DNA of 64,000 bases, taken from the NCBI RefSeq assembly GCF_030689685.1, contig NZ_JAUYEY010000015.1, positions 1 through 64,000 on the forward strand. The letters run 5' to 3'. This DNA comes from Polaromonas sp. Its GTDB lineage: Bacteria > Pseudomonadota > Gammaproteobacteria > Burkholderiales > Burkholderiaceae_C. Each line of letters opens with the position of its first letter. Within the stretch, counting starts at the first letter, position 1. Position numbers and translations under genes: made by a program. Under the pieces are notes generated by a model. That model made no database searches, was not told where the DNA came from, and saw only the letters and a program-made list of their open reading frames with translations. Below are positions 17,758 through 25,848 of this stretch, piece after piece.

Positions 17758-17784
17758 TTTGTACAAGTTATGAAGTTTTGTACA
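17757..17784 (-). promoter_or_regulatory. direct-repeat operator candidate of the Phd/PIN module
   Basis: TTTTGTACA occurs at 17757-17765 and again at 17776-17784, 19 bp apart, immediately upstream of and touching the antitoxin start. Each contains the small palindrome TGTACA. Repeats of this kind are typical Phd-family operators; binding is inferred. Confidence 0.5.
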
Positions 17785-17857
17785 TTTTAGTCTCCTTGTG
17801 CGGCTTAGACGAGGAAGGTGCAGTTTTTCTCCCTGCTGCCTGTGTTGAAATTGCGGC

Positions 17858-18451
17858 ATGACTACCCCACCCACCCCACTCCTCGTTTTTGCCGGCAGCA
17901 CCCGTATGGCTTCGTTCAACCGCAAACTCGCCCATGTTGCCGCGCAGATGGCGCGCGCCAGCGGTGCCGAGGTCACACATATCGAGCTCAGCGACTTCGA
18001 CATCCCGATGTACAACGCCGACCTGGAGGCCCAAGGCACTCCGGCCGACGTGATGAAGCTCAAGCAGCTCATGTTCGAGCACCCGGCCTGGATCATCTGC
18101 TCACCCGAATACAACGGCAGCTACACCGCGCTGCTCAAAAACACCATCGACTGGGTCTCCAGCCCCGTCAAAAGCGACCCGGCCTGGCAAGAAGGTTTCA
18201 AATCCTTCACCGGCAAGGTGGTGGGCATGCTCAGCGCCTCACCCGGCGCCCTGGGCGGCCTGCGCTCGCAAAGCCATTTGGTGCCGCTGCTGCTCAATGC
18301 GCAATGCTGGGTCGCGCCCAAGGCGTTTGCGCTGGGTCGCGCGGCTGAGGCGTTTGATGCGCAAGGGCAGCTAATCAGCGAGAAACACCGCAGCAGCGTG
18401 CAGGCGGTGATTACCCAAGTGCTGGACGCCAGCCGCCGTTTGAATGACTAA
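17858..18451 (+). CDS. NADPH-dependent FMN reductase / quinone reductase family
   Basis: 197 residues with a flavodoxin-like fold. VFAGSTRMASFNRKLA is the phosphate-binding loop and CSPEYNGSYTALLKNTIDW is the family signature around the flavin. Enzymes of this family reduce FMN, quinones or chromate with NADPH in the cytoplasm. It is divergent from the Phd/PIN module. Its stop codon lies at the edge of a copy of the interspersed hairpin repeat. Confidence 0.88.
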   Translation: MTTPPTPLLVFAGSTRMASFNRKLAHVAAQMARASGAEVTHIELSDFDIPMYNADLEAQGTPADVMKLKQLMFEHPAWIICSPEYNGSYTALLKNTIDWVSSPVKSDPAWQEGFKSFTGKVVGMLSASPGALGGLRSQSHLVPLLLNAQCWVAPKAFALGRAAEAFDAQGQLISEKHRSSVQAVITQVLDASRRLND

Positions 18452-18503
18452 ATCGGCCTCCAGTCCATGCCAGACATGGGCAAGCAGCTCCTACTTTGAT
18501 AGC
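18450..18503 (-). repeat. interspersed hairpin repeat, copy 7 (reverse orientation)
   Basis: Reading the minus strand: GCTATCAAAGTAGGAGC, TGCTTGCCCAT, then GAGGCCGATTTA. It overlaps the last bases of the FMN reductase gene and lies just upstream of the cysteine-cluster protein gene. Confidence 0.7.
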
Positions 18504-18511
18504 AAGCAGCC

Positions 18512-18784
18512 ATGAGCTGCCGCCCAGGCTGCGGCGCCTGCTGCATTGCCCCGTCCATCAGCTCAGCCATCCCGGGCATGCCGCAGGAAAAACCGGCGGG
18601 GGTGCGCTGCGTGCAGCTCGATGAGGCCAATGCCTGCCGCATCTTCGGGCAGCCGGAACGACCGGTGGTCTGCCGGCAATTGATGCCATCGGTGGAGATG
18701 TGTGGTGCCGATCCGCCGGCGGCGCTGGCCTGGCTTACCTTGCTGGAACAGGCTACTGCGCCACGCCTGTCATCCCGGACTTGA
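18512..18784 (+). CDS. YkgJ-family cysteine cluster protein
   Basis: 90 residues. The N-terminal CRPGCGACC and later [13 protein letters not shown] and VVCRQL are the cysteine pattern of YkgJ-type proteins, which probably bind a metal (zinc or iron-sulfur). The length is typical for short members. The last codons (APRLSSRT) overlap a GTCATCCCGGACTTGATCCGG repeat, so the C-terminus has been set by a repeat insertion. It starts directly after a hairpin-repeat copy. Confidence 0.75.
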   Translation: MSCRPGCGACCIAPSISSAIPGMPQEKPAGVRCVQLDEANACRIFGQPERPVVCRQLMPSVEMCGADPPAALAWLTLLEQATAPRLSSRT

Positions 18785-18799
18785 TCCGGGATTGATGCC
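18769..18799 (+). repeat. CCCGGACTTGATCCGGG-type palindromic repeat, single copy
   Basis: The unit GTCATCCCGGACTTGATCC followed by GGGATTGATGCC forms a hairpin. It is the same type of repeat as the inverted pair at 24335-24419. It overlaps the 3' end of the cysteine-cluster gene. Confidence 0.7.
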
Positions 18800-19311
18800 C
18801 GTTGAATATTCACTTCGGGTCAATTCATGTGGCCTGCCAGCAAGCCGAGTCTCGCCCCGGCGGGCGAGGCACTTTTCTTTGCGTCGCCAAAGAAAAGTAC
18901 CCAAAAGAAAGGCGACCCGATGGTCTGGGTCCCTCCGCTTCGCTCCGGGCAACCTGCGGTGCTCGCCGAAAACGGGGTCGAGCTCGAACTCGCCTGCGGC
19001 TCAGACAATCGCTCGCCCTGATCCGTTTTCGGCTGTGCTCCTCGGCCCAGCCCGACGGGTTGGGGGACCAAAGACAAATACCAAATCCCGGATGCGGGGA
19101 GCCCTGACGCGCGAAGCGCGTCAGGGCGTATTCGGTTGGCCGTCATGTTTGCACGCGAGAGCAGCACACGCGGCCAAATAAAGTCCCCCTCCATCGCCCA
19201 GCGGGGCGAGGGAGGGGCTAGGGGTGGGAGTGGGGAGTTAGACCCTACTGCCGAAGGCAAACCGGGAACGCAGCGTGACGCAACGAATCCCTTCAGCGGC
19301 AGAACGCCGGA
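18800..19311. repeat. gene-less repeat patch with several strong hairpins
   Basis: No credible gene is seen. The stretch holds ACTTTTCTTTG / CAAAGAAAAGT (18871-18881 and 18888-18898), a perfect hairpin with 12-bp arms and GAA loop (19101-19127; arms GCCCTGACGCGC), and a CCCCTCC / GGAGGGG patch around 19186-19228 like the one in the MITE at 3.4 kb. It reads as stacked intergenic repeats. Confidence 0.6.
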
Positions 19312-20766
19312 TCAGAACGGGTAGTGCCGTGGCGCCGTCTGTATCGTGATCCAGCGCAGCTCGGTAAATTCGGCCACACCCGCCTTGCCGCCAAAGCGCC
19401 CCATCCCGCTGCCCTTGACTCCGCCAAACGGCATCTGCGCCTCGTCGTGCACGGTCGGTCCGTTGACGTGGCAAATGCCGGAGTCGATACACCGTGCCAC
19501 GTTGAAGGCGCGCGCGATGTTCGAGCCAAACACTGCCGCCGAAAGGCCGTAAGCGTTGTCGTTGGCGCAGGCCACGGCCTCCTCCACGCCGCTGACACGC
19601 ACCACACACTTGACCGGGCCAAAGGTTTCTTCGTGGTAGATCCGCATCGCGGGTGTGACATGGTCCAGCACTGTTGCGGGCATCAGTGTGTTTTGTGCCT
19701 TGCCGCCGCAGGCCAGCTTCGCCCCCTTGGCCAGCGCATCATCAATCAGCGCATTGCAGTGGGTGACCGTGCCCATGCCAATGACCGAGCCCAGCACCAC
19801 CGGCTCGGGCTTGCGCGGATCGCCCAGCGGCAGAGCCCTCGCTTTGGTGGCGAAGCGTTTGACAAACTCATCGGCGATTTTCTGGTCCACGATGATGCGC
19901 TCGGTGGACATGCAGATCTGGCCGCTGTTGGCAAAGCAGCCAAATGCGGCGGCATTGACGGCGTCGTCGATGTTGGCGTCGTCCAGAATCACCAGCGGCG
20001 CCTTGCCGCCCAGCTCTAGCACCACCGGCTTCAAGTATTTGGCGCAGGTCATCGCAATAATCTTGCCCACCTTGGTCGAGCCGGTGAAGTTGACACGCCG
20101 CACCGCCGGGTGCGCCACCATGGCCTCGACCACCGCGCCCGCATCCGCCGGCGCGTTGGTGATGTAGTTCACCACGCCGGGTGGAAAACCCGCGTCAAGA
20201 AAAGCCTCGACAATCAGCTGGTGCGTGCGCGGGCAGTTCTCCGAACCCTTGAAGATCACCGTGTTACCGCAAGCCAGCGGCGTGGCAATCGCCCGCACCC
20301 CCAGGATGATGGGTGCGTTCCACGGCGCGATGCCCAGCACCACACCGGCGGGCTGGCGCATCCCCATGGCCAGGCTGCCGGGCACATCGGACGGAATCAC
20401 CTCACCGCTGATCTGTGTGGTCAGCGATGCCGCCTCGCGGATCATGCCGGCGGCGAGCATCACGTTAAAGCCCGCCCACATGCCGGAGGCGCCGGTTTCA
20501 GCGACCACGGCCTCGATGAATTGCGGCGTCTTGGCTTCAAGCGCATCCGCCGCCTTGAGCAGCAGTGCGCGACGCATGCCCGGCCCGGTTTCGCTCCAGG
20601 TCTTGAAGGCCTCGGCGGCGGCCTCGGCGGCCATCACCGCATCGGCAGGCGATGCGGCGGGGGCACGGGTGGCAACACTGCCGTCGAGCGGGTTGCGCCG
20701 CTCGAACGTCGCGCCTTTTTCGGCGCTGACCTTGAGGCCGTTGATCAGCATGGACATGTCAGACAT
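19312..20766 (-). CDS. aldehyde dehydrogenase, vanillin/salicylaldehyde dehydrogenase type
   Basis: 484 residues from ATG 20766, chosen because AAGGAG lies 8 bases upstream. It has the NAD-binding GIAPWNAPIILG, the catalytic glutamate in LELGGKAP and the catalytic cysteine in SGQICMSTERI. The pattern resembles vanillin, p-hydroxybenzaldehyde and salicylaldehyde dehydrogenases, which convert aromatic aldehydes to acids. It is the last gene of a minus-strand run beginning with a Liv-type transporter, so the transporter may import an aromatic precursor. The exact substrate is inferred only by family type. Confidence 0.88.
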   Translation of the reverse strand: MSDMSMLINGLKVSAEKGATFERRNPLDGSVATRAPAASPADAVMAAEAAAEAFKTWSETGPGMRRALLLKAADALEAKTPQFIEAVVAETGASGMWAGFNVMLAAGMIREAASLTTQISGEVIPSDVPGSLAMGMRQPAGVVLGIAPWNAPIILGVRAIATPLACGNTVIFKGSENCPRTHQLIVEAFLDAGFPPGVVNYITNAPADAGAVVEAMVAHPAVRRVNFTGSTKVGKIIAMTCAKYLKPVVLELGGKAPLVILDDANIDDAVNAAAFGCFANSGQICMSTERIIVDQKIADEFVKRFATKARALPLGDPRKPEPVVLGSVIGMGTVTHCNALIDDALAKGAKLACGGKAQNTLMPATVLDHVTPAMRIYHEETFGPVKCVVRVSGVEEAVACANDNAYGLSAAVFGSNIARAFNVARCIDSGICHVNGPTVHDEAQMPFGGVKGSGMGRFGGKAGVAEFTELRWITIQTAPRHYPF

Positions 20767-20797
20767 CGTGGTACTCCTTGAAAATTCGGGACGTTGA

Positions 20798-21616
20798 TTA
20801 GCGCTCACCCTGAGCGTGTCGAAGGGCGGGGGTAGGCTCAGCCTGAACGGAATTGGATCGGGCGGCCGCGACCGGCGCCGCTCCGAGGTAGGCCTCGCGA
20901 ATCACGGATGATCGCGCCAGCAGCGCGGCCGGGCCGCTGGCCACCAGCGCCCCGCGCTCCAGCACATAGCCGCGATCCGCCACGGCCAGCGCCTTCTTCA
21001 CGTTTTGCTCAACCATCAGCACGGTGGTGCCGCTGTCGGCAATGCGCCGCGTCATCGCCAGCAGCTCGTCAACCATCCTGGGCGCCAGGCCCAGCGACGG
21101 CTCGTCCAGCAGCAGCAGGCGCGGCGCACTCATCATGGCGCGCGCCACGGCCACCATCTGCTGCTCACCGCCGCTCATGGTGCCGGCCAGTTGCTGCGCG
21201 CGTTCGCGCAGTTTGGGAAAGTCGGTAAACGCCTGCTCCAGCCGCAGCGCGCGTTCGGCTTTGCCGGCCAGCCAGCCGCCCAGCTCCAGGTTTTCAGTCA
21301 CCGTCATCTGCGGAAACAACTGCCGGCCTTCGGGCACCAGGGCCATGCCGCGCTGCACGATCTCGCTGGTTTTGAGCGGCAGCTTTTGATCGTCCAGCAG
21401 AATCTCGCCGCCGCGCGGAATCAGCCCCGACAGCGCCTTGAGCAAGGTGGTTTTGCCGGCGCCGTTGGGGCCAAGAATCACCGTCAGGCCGGGTTTGACC
21501 TCCAGCGTGACATCGCGCAGCACCAGGAAGGCGCCATAACCAGCGCTCAGGCCCCGCACCTTCAGGTGCGCATGGCCCGACGAGCCCAGCACAAACGGGG
21601 GGGCATGCCACATCAT
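20798..21616 (-). CDS. livF: branched-chain amino acid type ABC transporter ATP-binding protein (LivF type)
   Basis: 272 residues. Walker A is GPNGAGKTTLL, the signature TMSGGEQQM and Walker B LLLLDEPSLGLAP. LivF-type ATPases energise import of branched-chain amino acids, or of aromatic acids in many soil betaproteobacteria. The last residues, ALRHAQGER, are encoded by an intergenic repeat (20801-20828), so the true C-terminus has been extended or replaced by a repeat. Confidence 0.9.
   Translation of the reverse strand: MMWHAPPFVLGSSGHAHLKVRGLSAGYGAFLVLRDVTLEVKPGLTVILGPNGAGKTTLLKALSGLIPRGGEILLDDQKLPLKTSEIVQRGMALVPEGRQLFPQMTVTENLELGGWLAGKAERALRLEQAFTDFPKLRERAQQLAGTMSGGEQQMVAVARAMMSAPRLLLLDEPSLGLAPRMVDELLAMTRRIADSGTTVLMVEQNVKKALAVADRGYVLERGALVASGPAALLARSSVIREAYLGAAPVAAARSNSVQAEPTPALRHAQGER
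20801..20850 (-). repeat. CCCTGAGCGTGTCGAAGGG repeat forming the livF C-terminus
   Basis: The block holds CCCTGAGCGTGTCGAAGGG and then GGCTCAGCCTGAACGG, a repeat type common in intergenic DNA of Burkholderiales. Here it is read through as the end of livF. Confidence 0.6.
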
Positions 21617-21722
21617 GGTTCAGTTGCCTCCCCAATTGTCTTGGTCCATGCTCTGCCGCAGTGTCGGCAACGGGCCGCACTACGCTGGTCGATCCCGCTG
21701 CGCGGGGCCCTCGCCCTTCGCT

Positions 21723-22460
21723 TCATACGGCCATCTCATCGCCCAGATAGGCTTCAATCACACCCGCATCACGCACCACCTCCGCCGGGGTGCCGTCGGC
21801 AATCACGCGGCCCTGGTGCAGCACAATCACACGCTCGACATGCCGCAGCAGCGTCGTGACCGCATGTTCAATCCAGACCACCGTCATGTCCAGCTCGTCC
21901 CGCATGCGGCGTATCAGCTGCGCCATGTTTTCAATCTCGGCTTCGGTCAGGCCGGCCGCCACCTCGTCGAGCAGCAACAAACGCGGCCGCGTGGCCAGCG
22001 CCATGCCGATCTCCAGCAGGCGCTGCTGCGACGGCGTGATGGCCGCTGCGGGAAGCGCGGCTTGCGCACCCAAACCAATCAGCGCAAGAATGCTTTCCTC
22101 ACTGCGCAAATGCCAGGCGCCCTCGCGACTGCGCCCCGCAAACTTCAGGCCAAAGCCAATGTTCTCCGACACCTGCATATCGGGAAATACGCGCGGCGTC
22201 TGGAAGGTGCGCGCAATACCCGCCGCTGCATAACGGTGCGGGCCCTTGCCGCTGAGATTGCGGCCGCCGGCGATCAGCTGGCCCGAGGTCGGCGCAATCA
22301 CACCCGAAATGGCATTGAAAAAGGTGGTCTTGCCCGCGCCGTTGGGGCCGATGATGCCGACCAGCTCACTGGCGTGAAAATCAGCGCTGACGGCATCCAC
22401 CGCTGTCAAACCGCCAAAACGCACCGTGATGCCCTGCGCCTGCAGCAAGAGCTCAGCCAC
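21723..22460 (-). CDS. livG: branched-chain amino acid type ABC transporter ATP-binding protein (LivG type)
   Basis: 245 residues. Walker A GPNGAGKTTFF, then ITPSQQRLLEIGMAL in the signature region and LLLLDEVAAGL as Walker B. The signature helix reads TPSQQ where LSGGQ is usual, so the ABC signature is degenerate. It pairs with LivF as the second ATPase and overlaps the livM gene by 8 bp. A 106-bp gap of repeat-like DNA separates it from livF. Confidence 0.88.
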   Translation of the reverse strand: MAELLLQAQGITVRFGGLTAVDAVSADFHASELVGIIGPNGAGKTTFFNAISGVIAPTSGQLIAGGRNLSGKGPHRYAAAGIARTFQTPRVFPDMQVSENIGFGLKFAGRSREGAWHLRSEESILALIGLGAQAALPAAAITPSQQRLLEIGMALATRPRLLLLDEVAAGLTEAEIENMAQLIRRMRDELDMTVVWIEHAVTTLLRHVERVIVLHQGRVIADGTPAEVVRDAGVIEAYLGDEMAV

Positions 22461-23430
22461 GGTCGCGCTCCTTGCTTTTCAAGCCGCGCAGCCAGCCCCG
22501 GCTGTCACGCCACCAGCCGCCAAAGGTCGCCCAGCGCAGTGAGGCCAGGCCACCGGGCAGGTAGAGCACGCTCAGGATTAGCAGCAGGCCCAGCGACATC
22601 ATGTAGATCTGCGGCGCCTGCAGACGCAGCGTCTCGGCCAGCACGCTGAAGACAATCGCGGCAATCAGCGGGCCCCACAGGGTCACGGCGCCACCTATAA
22701 GCGCAATCAGCACCGTCTGGAAACCGATGAAGGGGTTGAAGACCGTGAGCGGGTCGATATAGGTCCAGCGCACCGCCATGGCCGCACCGACCGCGCCGGC
22801 AAACGCGGCCGTCATCGCAAAACCGGCAATCTTGATCAAGCGCGTGTTCACGCCCAGCGTCTGCGCACGCTGCTCGTCCGCGCCTATGCCCATCAAGGCC
22901 AGACCAAAGCGGCTGCGCCGCACGATGATGGACACCCCTACCGCCAGCACGGCGAGCCCCAGCACCGTGAGGTAAATCGTGTCCCGGTCCGGTACCACCG
23001 TGAGCACCCGGCCCACCGTGCCGGTCACCGACTTTTCAAAATAGGTCACGGCGTGGCGAATCAGCTCGGTCATGCCGAAGGTCAGCACTGCAAAATAAGT
23101 CCCGCGCAAATGCAGCACGGCCGCACCCATGACCACCGCCACCAAGGCAGCCAGGCCCGCACCGAGCGCAATCGATTCCAGCCACGACAGGTGTTCCAGC
23201 GCAATCGCGCTGGTGTAAGCGCCTATGCCGAAGAAGGCCGAAGTTGCCAGCGACAAATAACGTGTGCTGCCGCAAAACAGGCCCCAGCTGGAGGACAGCG
23301 CCACATACATCAGGCAGGTCAGCGCCATCGACACCACAAACTCACTGCCGTAATGCGGCAGCGCCAGCCCCCAGCCGGCAAAGGCGAGCAGGAGCAGCAC
23401 GTCACGAACAAGAATTTGGCGGTCTTTCAT
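22453..23430 (-). CDS. livM: branched-chain amino acid type ABC transporter permease (LivM type)
   Basis: 325 residues with about ten membrane helices. LRGTYFAVLTFGMTELIRH and LIALIGGAVTLWGPLIAA are the conserved LivM permease motifs; the final one includes the EAA-like loop that contacts the ATPases. Its stop lies within the livG start region, showing tight coupling. It follows livH with a 15-bp gap. Confidence 0.92.
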   Translation of the reverse strand: MKDRQILVRDVLLLLAFAGWGLALPHYGSEFVVSMALTCLMYVALSSSWGLFCGSTRYLSLATSAFFGIGAYTSAIALEHLSWLESIALGAGLAALVAVVMGAAVLHLRGTYFAVLTFGMTELIRHAVTYFEKSVTGTVGRVLTVVPDRDTIYLTVLGLAVLAVGVSIIVRRSRFGLALMGIGADEQRAQTLGVNTRLIKIAGFAMTAAFAGAVGAAMAVRWTYIDPLTVFNPFIGFQTVLIALIGGAVTLWGPLIAAIVFSVLAETLRLQAPQIYMMSLGLLLILSVLYLPGGLASLRWATFGGWWRDSRGWLRGLKSKERDRG

Positions 23431-23445
23431 CTGCCTGTTTTTCTT

Positions 23446-24321
23446 TTACTTTGCAAACAGGCCACGAGGCCGCAACAGCAGCACCCCGATGAACACGCTG
23501 TACGACAGCAAGGCCTTGAGTGAGGGGTTGGTGAAATGCATGCCGAGCGCCTCGATCACACCGAGCAGCAAGCCACCGGCCAGCGCGCCGCTCATGCTGC
23601 CAAAACCGCCCAGCGTGATGACAATCAGCGCCGTCACCGTGTAGGGCTCACCCATGGCGGGCGTGATGGTGTAGGCCATTGACAGCAGGCAACCGGCCAC
23701 GCCGGACAAGCCCAGACCCATCCCAAACATCAGCGGGTGCAGGCGCTGGGTGTCAATGCCCACCAGCTGCGCGCCCACCGGTGACTGCATCAGCGCGCGC
23801 ACGCCCTTGCCCAGCAGGGTGTAGCGCAGCAGCACAATCAGCGCGCCGCTGAAAAGCAGCGCCAGGCCAAACACCAGCAGCTTGTTGCCGGCAAACTGCG
23901 CATCACCCACCTTCACCGGATCGGTCAGGTAGTCGTAACCGCGCAGGTCACCGCCCCACATGAAGGAGGCGAAGTTCTGCACCAGAAACATCAGGCCAAA
24001 CGCCACCATCAGGCCGCGCGCCTCAAAGATGTCAAGGTTCGGCGAGGTGGCGGTAAGCCGGCGAAAGCACAGCCGGTGAATCACCATCCCCAGCGCCATC
24101 AGCACGAGAAACGACACCGGCACCATCAGCAGCGGCGACAGGCCGAGCGAGGTCTGCGCCATCCAGGTCAGGTAGGCGCCCACCATCAAAAACTCGCCAT
24201 GGGCGATATTCAGGATGCGCATCAGGCCGTACTGCAGGTTCAGCCCGAGCGCCACCAGCGCATAAATGCCGCCGGTGATCAAACCGGAAGCAATCAGTTC
24301 AAGCCAGGCTGTAAAAGACAT
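23446..24321 (-). CDS. livH: branched-chain amino acid type ABC transporter permease (LivH type)
   Basis: 291 residues from ATG 24321; an upstream in-frame extension into the repeat pair at 24335-24419 is not credible. ASGLITGGIYALVALGLN, GLMRILNIAHGEF and VITLGGFGSMSGALAGG are LivH signatures. It forms the second permease of the transporter. The gap to the binding-protein gene is filled by an inverted repeat pair. Confidence 0.92.
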   Translation of the reverse strand: MSFTAWLELIASGLITGGIYALVALGLNLQYGLMRILNIAHGEFLMVGAYLTWMAQTSLGLSPLLMVPVSFLVLMALGMVIHRLCFRRLTATSPNLDIFEARGLMVAFGLMFLVQNFASFMWGGDLRGYDYLTDPVKVGDAQFAGNKLLVFGLALLFSGALIVLLRYTLLGKGVRALMQSPVGAQLVGIDTQRLHPLMFGMGLGLSGVAGCLLSMAYTITPAMGEPYTVTALIVITLGGFGSMSGALAGGLLLGVIEALGMHFTNPSLKALLSYSVFIGVLLLRPRGLFAK

Positions 24322-24334
24322 GATCACGCAGTTT

Positions 24335-24419
24335 GTCATGCCGGGCTTGACCCGGCATCCATGGCGCCCCAACCGCAGTCGTGGACGAGGCATGGATTGC
24401 GGGTCAAGCCCGCAATGAC
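24335..24419. repeat. inverted pair of GTCATNCCGGGCTTGACCC-type repeats
   Basis: GTCATGCCGGGCTTGACCC at 24335 onward and its counterpart GGGTCAAGCCCGCAATGAC ending at 24419 face each other, with CATGG at the inner side of each. The pair lies between the binding-protein gene and livH and would form a long hairpin in the operon transcript, which could give more binding protein than permease. Confidence 0.7.
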
Positions 24420-24429
24420 AACTTCTTGC

Positions 24430-25629
24430 TTATTTCCAGACTGGCTTGTTCGGGTTGAGTTTGGCGGTGGCCAGCTTTTGCGGCCACACCACCTCGAACT
24501 CGCCGTTTTGCCACTGGCTCACCGTACCCGGCGTGGCGGTGTTTTCGCTGCCAGTGAACTTGATGTCGCCAATGATGGTTTTGTGCGTGGTGCCGGCAAT
24601 GTAGTCACGCAGCGCCTTGCGGTCCAGGCCCACCTTGGCCACGCCGGCTGTGAGGATTTCCATACCCGCCCAGCAGGCGCCGCTGGCCCAGCGGTCCGGC
24701 TCTTTGCCTGCAAACTTTTTGGTGTGTGCATCAAAGTAGGCTTTGGCAGCGGGGCTGGTCTTGCTGTTCCACGAGCCCATGCCCAGCACACCTTCGGCAC
24801 CAGCCGGCGTCATCACATTTTTGTAGAGCTGAAAGGCCGTGCCCACCGACGCATAAAAAAACTTCGGATTGAAGCCGATCTCTTTGGCCTGCTTGCTCGC
24901 CAGAATCGTGTCCGGCGGGTAGGTGAATCCGATGAAGGCATCGGGGTTCTTGTCCTTCATGGAGCGCAGCACTGGCGACAGGTCTTTCACGCCGCCGGGG
25001 TAACTCTTGTCTTCCACCATCTGGATGCCGGTGCCCTGCAGCGCCACTTTCAACGCGGCAAAATTCTCCAGGCCAAACAGGTCGTCCACATAAATCACTG
25101 CCACACTCTTGACGCCATTGGCCTTGAGCATGTCCACCAGCGCGTCGCACATCGACTTGGGCTGCTGCAGCAGCAAAAAGAAGTAGGGCAGCTTCATCTC
25201 GGCCAGCCGCCTGGACAGCGCGGTCGGCGCGAGAAAGGGGTACTGGAAGCGATTGGCCAGCGGCGCAACCGCAAAGTTGGCGTTGGAGCCCCAGGGCGCC
25301 AGCACCAGATCGACCTTGTCGCTACCCATCAGCTTTTCGTAAGAGCGCACACAGGTTTCGATGTCGCTGCGGTCGTCCGAGCTGATCAGCTCGATGGGTC
25401 GCCGTGTGCCGCCCACGCTCAGGCCGCCCGCCGCGTTTTGCTGCTCGGCCCAGAGCAGGTAGTTCGGCTCCTGGCTGACCTGCGCGCCGCCGGTCCACGG
25501 CCCGGTGCGGGCAATGGCATACCCCACACGCACCGGCTTGGCCTGGGCGAAAAGGGAAGGCGCAAAGGCGGCTGCGCCAACAGCGGCTGCGGCGCCTTTG
25601 AGCAAATGGCGTTTCGATGACTGGACCAT
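24430..25629 (-). CDS. ABC transporter substrate-binding protein (Leu/Ile/Val or aromatic-acid type)
   Basis: 399 residues from ATG 25629 with AGGAG just upstream. A KRHLLKGAAAAVGAAAF signal region and FAQA cleavage site mark export to the periplasm. The mature part has the periplasmic-binding fold I pattern (VRVGYAIARTGPWTGG, YVDDLFGLENF, GFTYPPDTILASKQ). In this context it delivers ligand to LivHMGF; the neighbouring aromatic-type aldehyde dehydrogenase suggests an aromatic substrate. The divergent AraC gene is the likely regulator. Confidence 0.9.
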   Translation of the reverse strand: MVQSSKRHLLKGAAAAVGAAAFAPSLFAQAKPVRVGYAIARTGPWTGGAQVSQEPNYLLWAEQQNAAGGLSVGGTRRPIELISSDDRSDIETCVRSYEKLMGSDKVDLVLAPWGSNANFAVAPLANRFQYPFLAPTALSRRLAEMKLPYFFLLLQQPKSMCDALVDMLKANGVKSVAVIYVDDLFGLENFAALKVALQGTGIQMVEDKSYPGGVKDLSPVLRSMKDKNPDAFIGFTYPPDTILASKQAKEIGFNPKFFYASVGTAFQLYKNVMTPAGAEGVLGMGSWNSKTSPAAKAYFDAHTKKFAGKEPDRWASGACWAGMEILTAGVAKVGLDRKALRDYIAGTTHKTIIGDIKFTGSENTATPGTVSQWQNGEFEVVWPQKLATAKLNPNKPVWK

Positions 25630-25848
25630 GGTGGTGACTCCTGTGTGGGTGCGCCGTTCGGGCGGATGAGACACCATGGTAGGCAGGGGCGGGGCCAGGC
25701 GCTTTGCTCAAGGTGCACAAAGCAGTTGACGCACAGCGCACGCTGATCGGGGTTAACCCTTGACCGGAGAGCCCGACAGGACAAGGCACAACGCCCATAA
25801 TCTTCTTGAGGCATCTGGGCGCCAGGCCCCGCACAACCGGAGACAAAC

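Noticed and set aside
24076-25620. 514-codon open frame opposite the binding-protein gene
   Set aside because: Shadow of the substrate-binding protein gene, which has a signal peptide and a ribosome-binding site.
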